This document shows, piece by piece, positions 7,711 through 14,964 of a stretch of 16,089 nucleotides of DNA. The stretch spans positions 1-16,089 of the forward strand of contig JAMPGN010000084.1 in assembly GCA_023663915.1 (NCBI GenBank), given 5' to 3'. Both the position numbers and the translations under genes were made by a program. Source of the stretch: Eubacterium sp. GTDB lineage: Bacteria > Bacillota_A > Clostridia > Lachnospirales > Lachnospiraceae. Position 1 is the stretch's first letter. Every line of letters starts with the position of its first letter. The notes below the pieces were generated by a model. The model worked only from the letters and a program-made list of their open reading frames with translations. It was not told where the DNA came from and did no database searches.

Positions 7711-7791
7711 AAAATCGTCGCTCGGCAGCGACGATTCAGAGAATGCTTCACATTCTCCTTCGAGGTTTTACGCTGTCACAATTTCCTATAG
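7709..7791 (-). ncRNA. Candidate small structured RNA or dispersed hairpin element, copy A
   Basis: Read on the minus strand this stretch has, in order: the box CTATAGGAAATTG (7791-7779), a hairpin with 7-bp arms GAGAATG/CATTCTC (7757-7739), and a 10-bp perfect GC-containing hairpin (arms 7727-7736 and 7713-7722, loop 7723-7726) followed by six Ts. The last part is an intrinsic terminator only in the minus direction; on the plus strand no T-tract follows. The same order of parts occurs on the plus strand at 8873-8940. No clear minus-strand promoter was found, so it may be a repeat element rather than an expressed RNA. Confidence 0.4.
7713..7736 (-). terminator. Intrinsic terminator hairpin (minus-strand polarity)
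   Basis: A perfect 10-bp stem with a four-base loop (AATCGTCGCT, loop CGGC, AGCGACGATT) lies directly after the flippase stop codon. Six As at 7709-7714 read as a U-tract only for minus-strand transcripts. On the plus strand it may still help stop flippase transcription, but it lacks the run of Ts. It forms the last part of hairpin element copy A. Confidence 0.6.
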
Positions 7792-7826
7792 CATAAATAT
7801 TTTACATTAAAATAATGAGAATGACT

Positions 7827-7855
7827 GCATAAAATTTATGAAATGACTGATACTG
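7827..7855 (+). promoter_or_regulatory. Candidate sigma-G-type promoter before the BofC-like gene
   Basis: GCATA at 7827-7831 fits the forespore sigma-G -35 (GHATR). GATACTG at 7849-7855, 17 bases downstream, resembles the -10 (CATNMTA) with two mismatches. The start of transcription would be about 30 bases before the ATG at 7892, leaving room for GAAGGG at 7875-7880. The match is weak on its own. It is noted because bofC of B. subtilis is a forespore gene. Confidence 0.25.
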
Positions 7856-7891
7856 ATTACAGGAAATCCGGTAAGAAGGGCTATCAAAAGG

Positions 7892-8545
7892 ATGAAACTT
7901 ATAAGACGTATCAGTCTTTTTCTTGTTTTATCGGGTATGATGTTCGGGGTTGGAGGATATGCAGCGCTCAAGGCGGAGCAGTTTTTCTACCCGAACAGAT
8001 ATCCGGTGAAAGAGACTCGTAATCAGGAAAAACAACAAGTACAATATAATTCTTTCGAGGATGATATACAGGAACAGGTAATCGAGGCGGCAGTGGAGAA
8101 GATTCCCGTGGTGACTGCGGACACGGCGTATCTGGTTGAAAAGGTGGATTTGATCAAAGGAACGGTGGAAGAGGCGGAGGAGAGTATACCGGTCAAGTAC
8201 ATTGGGCTGGATCGTGAGGAATTGATCGAGGAATTGGAAGCCTATGACAGTAATCCGCCGCTGATGGAGCTGGAACAGGGATTTAAGACGATCGAACTTA
8301 CGGCATTCTCTAAAGACAGGGTGGTTATCTGCAAATATTATAAAACGGAAGAAAATACCGGTTTTTATCTTATGGTGGCAGATCATTTTGTTGTCGTGTA
8401 TCGTGAAGATAAGCAGACATTGTATATGAATACGGATATCTTGTTAGAAAGCCTTGATGAGACATTACAGACGGAGATTATGCAGGGGAAATATGTGGAG
8501 ACGGAAGAAGAACTGTATAATTTCCTTGAATCTTATTCTAGTTAG
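7892..8545 (+). CDS. Membrane-anchored protein with BofC-like C-terminus
   Basis: The 217-residue product has an N-terminal signal anchor (about residues 5-25, ISLFLVLSGMMFGVGGYAAL) and then an acidic, probably extended linker (30-120). A compact C-terminal region of about 85 residues includes DHFVVVYREDKQTLYMNTDI and ends with EEELYNFLESYSS. That C-terminus resembles the BofC C-terminal domain, which in Bacillus acts in the forespore-mother-cell intermembrane space to restrain the SpoIVB signal for sigma-K activation. The assignment rests on my recognition of the C-terminal pattern, so it should be treated as probable rather than certain. ATG 7892 has GAAGGG 11 bases upstream and AAAAGG immediately before it. 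The gene stands alone between two non-coding stretches that hold the hairpin elements. Confidence 0.7.
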   Translation: MKLIRRISLFLVLSGMMFGVGGYAALKAEQFFYPNRYPVKETRNQEKQQVQYNSFEDDIQEQVIEAAVEKIPVVTADTAYLVEKVDLIKGTVEEAEESIPVKYIGLDREELIEELEAYDSNPPLMELEQGFKTIELTAFSKDRVVICKYYKTEENTGFYLMVADHFVVVYREDKQTLYMNTDILLESLDETLQTEIMQGKYVETEEELYNFLESYSS

Positions 8546-8606
8546 GAATATGATGTTTTATATAATAGGGTTTGGGGGACAAAAGTTCTATGGTATAAGT
8601 TGTGAA

Positions 8607-8834
8607 GGCAGATTGCACAAAAAGTTCTCTTGTGTCGGGTTTCGTCGAATGGATTTTCTAAGCATTCCGGTGTAGGCTGTGATGCCGGACGCAACCGCCC
8701 TCAACGCGCATCCATGCGCGATTCGGGCTTTTCGGGACATCCATGTCCCGAAATTGCTGTGTAACAGACGGAATACTAAGAAAATCTCAATCTCCTTCAC
8801 AAGACAACTGCGTGAACTTTTTGTGCAATCTGCC
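8607..8834. mobile_element. MITE-like element with terminal inverted repeats
   Basis: Bases 8607-8627 (beginning GGCAGATTGCAC) are the exact reverse complement of 8814-8834, a perfect 21-bp terminal repeat. The similarity continues inward imperfectly for about 65 bases per arm (for example ATTTTCTAAGCATTCCG at 8653-8669 against the complement of 8769-8785). An outer pair, CTATGG 8588-8593 and CCATAG 8838-8843, may extend it. The 228-bp body has no transposase and carries two short palindromes in its centre. No convincing target-site duplication was found. It is probably a non-autonomous transposable element or a large intergenic hairpin repeat. Confidence 0.65.
8705..8752. repeat. Two adjacent palindromes with a shared CATCCATG core
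   Basis: CGCGCAT-CC-ATGCGCG (8705-8720, 7-bp arms) is followed ten bases later by a palindrome with perfect 10-bp arms, TTCGGGACAT and ATGTCCCGAA, around the same CC (8731-8752). Both have the identical eight-base centre CATCCATG but different outer arms. They sit in the loop region of the inverted-repeat element. Confidence 0.8.
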
Positions 8835-8872
8835 TAGCCATAGGTTATTGAAAGGACTTTGGACGCTTGAAT

Positions 8873-8940
8873 CTATAACAGGAAATTGCTCGATGATGCG
8901 GAAGAATGTGAAACATTCTTCAAGATAAACGCGAAGCGAT
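8873..8940 (+). ncRNA. Candidate structured RNA or dispersed hairpin element, copy B
   Basis: This is the plus-strand counterpart of copy A: CTATAACAGGAAATTG (8873-8888), then a hairpin with 8-bp arms GAAGAATG and CATTCTTC (8901-8921), then a small CGC-GAA-GCG hairpin (8930-8938) leading into TTTT. The core AGAATGTGAARCATTCT agrees with copy A at all but one of 17 positions. It ends about 30 bases before the flavoprotein start, so it could act as an untranslated leader. A canonical promoter was not found. Confidence 0.4.
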
Positions 8941-8970
8941 TTTCTTGTGGTATCGGTGGGTGGAGGGATT

Positions 8971-10326
8971 ATGGATAGAAAAATTGCTGTGGTTGGCGGC
9001 GGTGCGGCGGGGATGATGGCGGCGATTCAGGCGGCGTGGCTGGGCGCACAGGTAACGATCTATGAGGGAAATGACAGAGTTGGTAAGAAAATTTTGTCTA
9101 CGGGTAATGGTAAGTGCAATTTTTCCAATGAACGGATGGGGGAAGATTACTATTATGGCAGTGGAAAGGCTCTCGTAGATAGGGTATATAAGTATTTCGG
9201 TGTGAGAGAGACGAAGAAGTTTTTTGAGGGTCTCGGAATGCGGGTGAAAGACAGGGACGGTTATCTTTACCCGGCAAGCGGGCAGGCATCCACTGTGCTG
9301 GATATGTTGAGATATGAACTGGAACGCCTGCGGGTGAGGGTACATACGGAACAGAAAGTGACAGAGATTGTGCGGCAGCGGGGAAAACTGATCGTTGTGA
9401 CGACTGGACATAAGCGGGAGATGTATGATGCGGTGATACTTGCATGTGGCGGAAGGGCGGCGCCTAAGACCGGGTCGGATGGGACGGGATTCCTTCTGGC
9501 AAGAAAGCTGGGACACCGGATTGTCCCCACGGTACCGGCGCTTACTGCGCTCCGGTGCAGGGGAGATTTCTTTAAGCGTATTGCAGGGGTGCGGTGCGAC
9601 GCACGGCTTACCTTACAGATTGACGGAGAGGCTGTTCGCTCCGAGCGGGGAGAACTGCAATGGACAGATTACGGGATATCCGGCATTCCGGTTTTCCAGT
9701 TGAGCCGGCTGGCGGCTTATGCATTGCAGGATGGGCGAAACGTTACGGTGGAGATTAGTCTGTTGCCGGATGATATGGAAAAACGGGAAGATGAAGAAAG
9801 CCCGGTTGATAAGGAAAGTCTGGTTGATAAGGAAAATCCGAAAGGTGGGCGCAGGGACAGGCTGGAATGTGAGGAAAATTTGGCATACAAGGAAAAATAT
9901 GCGCACGAATATAGAGCATTAGAAGTATTTTGGGAGCAGAGATGGATTGACCAAAGTAGTCAAACAATGGAACGATTTGTGACTGGGATAGTCAATAAGA
10001 AAATTGGGATGCTTTTTTTGAAATTGTCCGGAATCAAGGAGACGGAGCAGGCTGGACAGGTCTCACAGTCGCGCAGGGAAAGGCTGGAAGAATTGTTCCG
10101 TTCCTTCATGGTGACGGTTGAGGGAACTAATTCTTTCGAGCAGGCACAGGTGTGCGCCGGAGGAATTGATTGTCTTGAAGTGACAGAGGAATTGGAATCT
10201 CGTCTGGTTCCGGGACTGTTCTTTGTGGGTGAGATATTGGATATCGACGGTATATGCGGCGGCTACAATCTGCAGTGGGCGTGGAGCAGCGGATGTATGG
10301 CAGGGCGCGCGGCGGCTAAGAGATAG
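8971..10326 (+). CDS. HI0933/YhiN-family FAD-dependent oxidoreductase (BaiN-like)
   Basis: This is a soluble flavoprotein of the HI0933 (YhiN/BaiN) family, predicted to bind FAD and a pyridine nucleotide; for most members the substrate is unknown. The 451-residue product has the dinucleotide fold VVGGGAAGM at 7-15, STGNGKCNFSN at 44-54, TGSDGTGF at 167-174, and the diagnostic C-terminal GEILDIDG (420-427) plus GGYNLQWAWSSG (430-441). It is longer than typical members (about 400-420) because of a charged, low-complexity insertion at about 268-330 containing a near-perfect 18-base tandem repeat (9804-9817 and 9822-9835; VDKES/VDKEN). ATG 8971 is preferred to GTG 8947 because GGAGGG is at 8962-8967 and the protein then starts at the FAD-binding strand. 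It is 17 bases upstream of the ABC ATPase and may share its transcript. Confidence 0.9.
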   Translation: MDRKIAVVGGGAAGMMAAIQAAWLGAQVTIYEGNDRVGKKILSTGNGKCNFSNERMGEDYYYGSGKALVDRVYKYFGVRETKKFFEGLGMRVKDRDGYLYPASGQASTVLDMLRYELERLRVRVHTEQKVTEIVRQRGKLIVVTTGHKREMYDAVILACGGRAAPKTGSDGTGFLLARKLGHRIVPTVPALTALRCRGDFFKRIAGVRCDARLTLQIDGEAVRSERGELQWTDYGISGIPVFQLSRLAAYALQDGRNVTVEISLLPDDMEKREDEESPVDKESLVDKENPKGGRRDRLECEENLAYKEKYAHEYRALEVFWEQRWIDQSSQTMERFVTGIVNKKIGMLFLKLSGIKETEQAGQVSQSRRERLEELFRSFMVTVEGTNSFEQAQVCAGGIDCLEVTEELESRLVPGLFFVGEILDIDGICGGYNLQWAWSSGCMAGRAAAKR

Positions 10327-10343
10327 AAAGGTACGGTACTTAC

Positions 10344-11465
10344 ATGAAAGTAGTATTACAAAATCTGACAAAAAAATTTCCGAGCCGGGATAAGAAAAAT
10401 CATGAGGACGTTATCGCGGTCAATGATTTTACTTTCGAGATACCGGATGGGAAGCTGATCGGGCTGCTTGGACCTTCCGGATGCGGCAAGAGTACGACAC
10501 TCAATCTGATCAGCGGATTGGTGAAACCGACGGCGGGCAGGATCTTTTTTGGGGAGGATGATGTGACCGAACTTCCGCCGGAGAACAGGGGGATCGGGCT
10601 TGTGTTTCAGAATTATGCGCTCTATCCGCATCTGACGGTCCGGCAGAATATTCTGTTTCCGTTACAGAACCTGAAGGGGAAGGACAAACTGTCCAAGGCG
10701 CAGATGCTTGAGAAGGCGACGGAAGCGGCAAAACTGGTACAGATCGATGGATTAATGGAGCGGAAACCGCGTGAATTGTCTGGCGGACAACAACAGAGGG
10801 TGGCGATTGCGCGTGCGCTTGTGAAAATGCCGAAAGTTCTTTTGCTCGATGAGCCGCTCTCGAACCTCGATGCCAGATTAAGGATTCAGACGAGGGAAGA
10901 GATTCGCAGGATTCAGCGGGAGACGAAGATCACGACAATCTTTGTGACACACGATCAAGAAGAGGCGATGAGTATTTCGGATAGGATTGTCGTCATGAAG
11001 GACGGAGTGGTTCACCAGATCGGTAGACCGCAGGAAGTCTATGATTCTCCGGTCAACTTGTTTGTTGCAAAGTTTTTAGGGACGCCGCCAATCAATCTAT
11101 TTCACGGACGTATTAAGGAAGGTCGGCTCTATATAGGTGCTGACGCGGTTCTTTCTGTCGATGGCGTGTCTGACAGGGATGTTTTAGTCGGTATCCGGCC
11201 GGAAGGGTTTGTTTTGAATGATGAAGGTGCCTTTCGGTGTACGCTTAGTCGTGTGGAAGTGATGGGTCGTGATATCAGTGTGGTTTCCACGAATGCGGAA
11301 TGCCTCAATACCACGCTTCGCTCCATCATCGGCACAGAGAATCAGGTGAGCAAGGTGATGGAGAATGCGGCGGAGGGAAGAGAAGTCCGCTTTGACTTAA
11401 TCCCTCGCAAGGTATTTCTTTTTGACCGGGAGACGGAAGAGAGAATATATTTCGAGGTGCGCTGA
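10344..11465 (+). CDS. Carbohydrate ABC transporter ATP-binding protein (MsmK/UgpC/MalK type)
   Basis: This is the ATPase subunit of a CUT1-type importer; two copies energise uptake by binding the two permeases encoded next. In the 373-residue product, the Walker A GPSGCGKST is at 43-51, the Q-loop Gln at 89, the ABC signature LSGGQ at 145-149, Walker B LLLDE at 166-170, the D-loop SNLD at 173-176 and the H-loop His at 203. A C-terminal TOBE-like regulatory region (about 240-373) is typical of MalK/UgpC proteins. ATG 10344 follows AAAGG at a spacing of about 12. Many Lachnospiraceae CUT1 operons lack their own ATPase and share one; here a dedicated copy heads the operon. Confidence 0.95.
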   Translation: MKVVLQNLTKKFPSRDKKNHEDVIAVNDFTFEIPDGKLIGLLGPSGCGKSTTLNLISGLVKPTAGRIFFGEDDVTELPPENRGIGLVFQNYALYPHLTVRQNILFPLQNLKGKDKLSKAQMLEKATEAAKLVQIDGLMERKPRELSGGQQQRVAIARALVKMPKVLLLDEPLSNLDARLRIQTREEIRRIQRETKITTIFVTHDQEEAMSISDRIVVMKDGVVHQIGRPQEVYDSPVNLFVAKFLGTPPINLFHGRIKEGRLYIGADAVLSVDGVSDRDVLVGIRPEGFVLNDEGAFRCTLSRVEVMGRDISVVSTNAECLNTTLRSIIGTENQVSKVMENAAEGREVRFDLIPRKVFLFDRETEERIYFEVR

Positions 11466-11467
11466 TT

Positions 11468-12373
11468 ATGAGAAAGAGAAAATTTAGCAACAGCAGTCTG
11501 AAAGGCTGGCTGTACCTTTTGCCGGCGATCCTTTTTCTGGGGGCGTTTATGGTATATCCTCTGATAGACGTTTTCGTCTATTCTTTTGAGGAAGGATACA
11601 ATTCGGCGTCGCAGACTTATTTCGGCACGGGTTTCTATAATTATTCATATGTCCTGCATGACCCGTATTTTCTGCAGGCGGTGAAGAACACGTTTCTTCT
11701 TGTGATGATTACCGTTCCGCTCTCCACGGGGATCGCGCTACTGATCTCGATTGGGCTGCATTCGATTACTCCGCTCAGAGAGCTTTTGCAGACGATTTTT
11801 TTCCTGCCGTATGTGACGAATACGCTGGCGGTCGGTATGGTCTTTATGATTCTATTTAAGAAGACGGCATACTCGGAAGGGTTGATTAATCTGCTGATCG
11901 CATGGTTTGGCGGAAACGGGGTGGACTTCATCGACGGACCGTACTGGGCGAAGATGTTCGTGCTATGCTTTTATACGATCTGGGTCGTCATGCCGTTTAA
12001 GATTCTGATTTTGACGAGCGCGCTTGCCGGCGTCAATCAGGAATATTACCACGCGGCGAGGGTGGACGGGACGTCGCGGTTTCGGATTTTCATGCGGATC
12101 ACTCTGCCGATGATCTCACCGATGATTTTCTATCTGATTATCACAGGATTTATCGGTGCTTTTAAGGCGTATAGCGACGTGGTGGCATTGTTCGGCACGG
12201 ATTTAAATGCCGCCGAAATGAATACGATTGTCGGATATGTCTATGATATGCTGTACGGTGATAGCGGCGGCTATCCGTCCTACGCATCTGCGGCGGCGAT
12301 TATATTATTCGCAATCATACTGACAATCACTTGTATCAATCTTCTGATTAGTAAAAAGAATGTTCACTATTGA
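11468..12373 (+). CDS. Carbohydrate ABC transporter permease (MalF/UgpA type)
   Basis: This is the first of two membrane permeases of the importer. The 301-residue product has six hydrophobic helices (the first at about 13-37, the last at about 273-294) and the cytoplasmic EAA loop EYYHAARVDGTSRFRIFMRITLP at 192-214, shown here as the site that docks on the ATPase. ATG 11468 lies two bases after the stop of the ATPase gene, with GAGGTG at 11454-11459 as ribosome binding site. The specific sugar or polyol substrate cannot be deduced from the sequence. Confidence 0.94.
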   Translation: MRKRKFSNSSLKGWLYLLPAILFLGAFMVYPLIDVFVYSFEEGYNSASQTYFGTGFYNYSYVLHDPYFLQAVKNTFLLVMITVPLSTGIALLISIGLHSITPLRELLQTIFFLPYVTNTLAVGMVFMILFKKTAYSEGLINLLIAWFGGNGVDFIDGPYWAKMFVLCFYTIWVVMPFKILILTSALAGVNQEYYHAARVDGTSRFRIFMRITLPMISPMIFYLIITGFIGAFKAYSDVVALFGTDLNAAEMNTIVGYVYDMLYGDSGGYPSYASAAAIILFAIILTITCINLLISKKNVHY

Positions 12374-12386
12374 GAGGGATGTAGAT

Positions 12387-13262
12387 ATGGAAACTGCGAT
12401 TGATTATGTCAAAATGGAAAAAAAGGCAAAGGTGCATAGAACGATCATGAGCGTCATTACTTATGCGCTGCTGGCGGTGTGGGCTCTGATCGTGCTGTTT
12501 CCTTTTTACTGGATGGTCTTAACGTCGGTAAAAAGTTACAGCGCCTACAATTCCGAGTATATTCCGAAGTTTTTTACCACGTCACCGACACTGCAGAATT
12601 ATGTGGATGCATTTACCGCGGTGCCGCTTCTTCGGTATCTTACGAATACGATGGTCTTTACGGTGGCGACAACTTTTCTTATGCTGCTCGTCATCACGCT
12701 GGCGGCGTTTGCCTTTGCGCGCCTTGAATTTAGGGGGAAAAATATCGCGTTCCTCATTTTTCTCTCCCTGATGATGATTCCCAATGAGCTGGTGATTATC
12801 ACCAACTATATGACAGTCACGAATCTGGACATGCGCAATTCCTTTTCGGGGCTGATTCTGCCATCTGTCACATCTGTATTTTATATTTATCTGTTAAAAG
12901 AGAATTTCGAGCAGATACCGGACAGTCTGTATTATGCGGCGAAAGTGGACGGGACATCGGATTTCAAGTATTTGCTTAAAGTGATGGTGCCGATCTCCAA
13001 ACCGACGCTTGTCACTGTGACAATACTCAAAGTGATTGAATGCTGGAATTCTTATGTGTGGCCGCGGCTCATCACCGATGATGCAAGGTATTTTCTTGTG
13101 TCAAATGGGATTCAGGAGATTCGGGAGAATGGTTTTGGACGGGAAAATATTCCGGCGATGATGGCGGCGGTAGTCGTGATTTCTCTGCCTCTGATCGTTT
13201 TATTCTTGCTATTTCGCAAGAAGATTATGGAAGGGGTATCCAGGGGTGGAACGAAGGGCTGA
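12387..13262 (+). CDS. Carbohydrate ABC transporter permease (MalG/UgpE type)
   Basis: This is the second permease of the importer, pairing with the product of 11468-12373. The 291-residue product has six membrane helices and the EAA loop YYAAKVDGTSDFKYLLKVMVP (182-202) with the conserved Gly. ATG 12387 is chosen over ATG 12360, which lies inside the previous gene, because GAGAGGG (12372-12378) is correctly spaced for it. The family's amphipathic N-terminus before the first helix (about 20-46) is then of normal length. The gene starts 13 bases after the first permease ends. Confidence 0.93.
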   Translation: METAIDYVKMEKKAKVHRTIMSVITYALLAVWALIVLFPFYWMVLTSVKSYSAYNSEYIPKFFTTSPTLQNYVDAFTAVPLLRYLTNTMVFTVATTFLMLLVITLAAFAFARLEFRGKNIAFLIFLSLMMIPNELVIITNYMTVTNLDMRNSFSGLILPSVTSVFYIYLLKENFEQIPDSLYYAAKVDGTSDFKYLLKVMVPISKPTLVTVTILKVIECWNSYVWPRLITDDARYFLVSNGIQEIRENGFGRENIPAMMAAVVVISLPLIVLFLLFRKKIMEGVSRGGTKG

Positions 13263-13278
13263 CCGTTTAAGGAAAGGC

Positions 13279-14910
13279 ATGGTTAGGAAGATGAAACGTT
13301 TTTTCAAGGGAAATTTCATACGGTTTGCATTATCTGTGGCGGGCTGTGCCTTTCTGCTCACCGGGTGTCATGGGCATGTCGGCATGGACGCTTTTGAGAT
13401 TCCAGAAGAGTTTGATGCGTCACGGGAATATGAGATCACATTCTGGGCGAAAAATGATACCAATAAGACGCAGACGGCGATCTACGAGGAGGCGATCGCT
13501 GATTTTGAAAGGCTGTATCCGAATATTACGGTGAATCTGCGGCTCTATACGGATTATGGCAAAATCTATAACGATGTGATTACCAATATCGCGACGGGCA
13601 CGACGCCGAATGTGTGTATCACTTATCCGGACCATATTGCCACCTATCTGACGGGGACAAATCTTGTTGTCCCGCTAGAAGATCTGATGAATGATGCGGA
13701 ATATGGTCTTGGCGGGAGCAGAGTGCAGTTTGACTCGCCTCATACGGAGGAGATCATTCCGCAGTTTTTGGAAGAATGCGCCTTTGATGGGCATTATTAT
13801 GCATTGCCGTACATGCGTTCGACGGAAGCGTGCTATGTCAATAAAACCTATGTAGAGAAGTTAGGATATACGCTGCCGGACGTTCTCACATGGGATTTTA
13901 TCTGGGAAGTCTCCGAGGCGGCAAATGAGAAGGATGAAGAGGGGAATTATGTGCTCAACGGACAGAAGGTGATGATTCCTTTTATCTACAAGTCCACCGA
14001 TAATATGATGATACAGATGCTTGCGCAGAAAGATGCAGGATATTCCACGAAGGATGGGGAGATACTGCTTTTTAACGATACAACGGATGAACTGCTTGAC
14101 ACGATCGCAGGACATGCGCAGAGCGGGGCGTTCTCAACCTTTAAGATTTCAAGTTATCCTGCGAATTTTCTCAACGCGGGACAGTGCGTGTTTGCCATAG
14201 ATTCCACTGCCGGGGCTACCTGGATGGGAACCGATGCGCCGCTTTCGGATATCAGCGAGGACAAAGTGGTAAACTTTGAGACAGAAGTCATGACGGTTCC
14301 GCAGTTTGATACGGCGAATCCCCGCATGATCTCGCAGGGGCCTTCCGTCTGCATTTTTAATAAGGAAGACCCGCAGGAAGTCATTGCCTCATGGCTGTTT
14401 ATGCAGTATTTGCTGACCAATGATGTTCAGATTGCCTACTCGGAGACGGAAGGATATGTGCCTGTGACTTCCAAGGCACAGGGTTCGGCGGAGTATCAGG
14501 ATTATCTGTCGCGGTGCGGTGAGGACAATGCAGCGCATTATGAAGTCAAAATCAAGGCGGCGCAGCTGCTTCTTAACAATGTGGAACACACCTTCGTCAC
14601 GCCGGTATTTGTCGGGTCGGCGTCTCTTCGTGATGCGGCAGGACAGCTTATCGAGAATACGGTGAAATCGGTCAGAAGGGGACAGGAGATCGATGATGAA
14701 TATATCGAGGGGCTTTACGATGATATTACATCGTTATATCGGTTAGACCAGATCACGATGCAGAACAGCCGGTCGTCTTCCGGAAAGGATGATTTAGGAC
14801 CGCTACCGAAAATATCGGTGGTACTGTTGGCATCTTTGGCGGCAGTGTGGGGCTTGATTATTGCATATGTTGTCCTGCAGGCGGTAAAAAGGCGGAGAAA
14901 TTGTCAATAA
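13279..14910 (+). CDS. Extracellular solute-binding lipoprotein with C-terminal membrane helix
   Basis: This is the substrate-binding subunit of the importer, family 1 (UgpB/MalE-like). The 543-residue product has a signal peptide ending in lipobox LTGC (Cys30), so it should be lipid-anchored outside the cell. Recognisable binding-protein segments are YEITFWAKNDTNKT (about 49-62), FERLYPNITVNLRLYTDYG (about 77-95), NIATGTTPNVCITYP (about 102-116) and FDGHYYALPYMRSTEACYVN (about 166-185). It is longer than the usual 420-450 residues. It ends with a hydrophobic helix (512-536, ISVVLLASLAAVWGLIIAYV) followed by KRRRNCQ, a positively charged stop signal. This second anchor is unusual. ATG 13279 has AAGGA five bases upstream; ATG 13291 and GTG 13246 are alternatives. 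Glycerol-3-phosphate derivatives or an oligosaccharide are possible substrates. Confidence 0.92.
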   Translation: MVRKMKRFFKGNFIRFALSVAGCAFLLTGCHGHVGMDAFEIPEEFDASREYEITFWAKNDTNKTQTAIYEEAIADFERLYPNITVNLRLYTDYGKIYNDVITNIATGTTPNVCITYPDHIATYLTGTNLVVPLEDLMNDAEYGLGGSRVQFDSPHTEEIIPQFLEECAFDGHYYALPYMRSTEACYVNKTYVEKLGYTLPDVLTWDFIWEVSEAANEKDEEGNYVLNGQKVMIPFIYKSTDNMMIQMLAQKDAGYSTKDGEILLFNDTTDELLDTIAGHAQSGAFSTFKISSYPANFLNAGQCVFAIDSTAGATWMGTDAPLSDISEDKVVNFETEVMTVPQFDTANPRMISQGPSVCIFNKEDPQEVIASWLFMQYLLTNDVQIAYSETEGYVPVTSKAQGSAEYQDYLSRCGEDNAAHYEVKIKAAQLLLNNVEHTFVTPVFVGSASLRDAAGQLIENTVKSVRRGQEIDDEYIEGLYDDITSLYRLDQITMQNSRSSSGKDDLGPLPKISVVLLASLAAVWGLIIAYVVLQAVKRRRNCQ

Positions 14911-14916
14911 TGCTGA

Positions 14917-14944
14917 TTGATTTCTTGGGAATTTCATGTATACT
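14917..14944 (+). promoter_or_regulatory. Candidate sigma-A promoter before the lipoprotein gene
   Basis: TTGATT (14917-14922) and TATACT (14939-14944) are separated by 16 bases, and the gene begins about 100 bases downstream. The predicted 5' leader includes the inverted repeat at 14965-14998. The -35 matches four of six consensus bases. Confidence 0.4.
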
Positions 14945-14964
14945 TATTTTGTTATTTCTTAATT

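Larger units (their letters stand above)
8546..8970. other. Gene-poor stretch with repeat elements
   Basis: About 425 bases without a credible gene. It contains a short AT-rich lead (8546-8606), the MITE-like inverted repeat (8607-8834) and hairpin element copy B (8873-8940). The two short open frames here, on opposite strands, both encode NFLCNLPS because they read opposite arms of the inverted repeat; this argues that neither is a real protein. Confidence 0.7.

Noticed and set aside
7128..7751. Minus-strand open frame (207 codons) opposite the flippase
   Set aside because: Shadow of the flippase gene; no ribosome binding site or family resemblance.
8588..8800. 70-residue minus-strand open frame in the MITE-like element
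   Set aside because: It reads through one arm and the centre of the inverted repeat, has no good ribosome binding site, and shares NFLCNLPS with a plus-strand frame at 8743-8928 only because both use the arms.
8848..8879. TTGAAA and TATAAC as a promoter for hairpin element B and the flavoprotein gene
   Set aside because: The spacing is 20 bases, outside the usual range.
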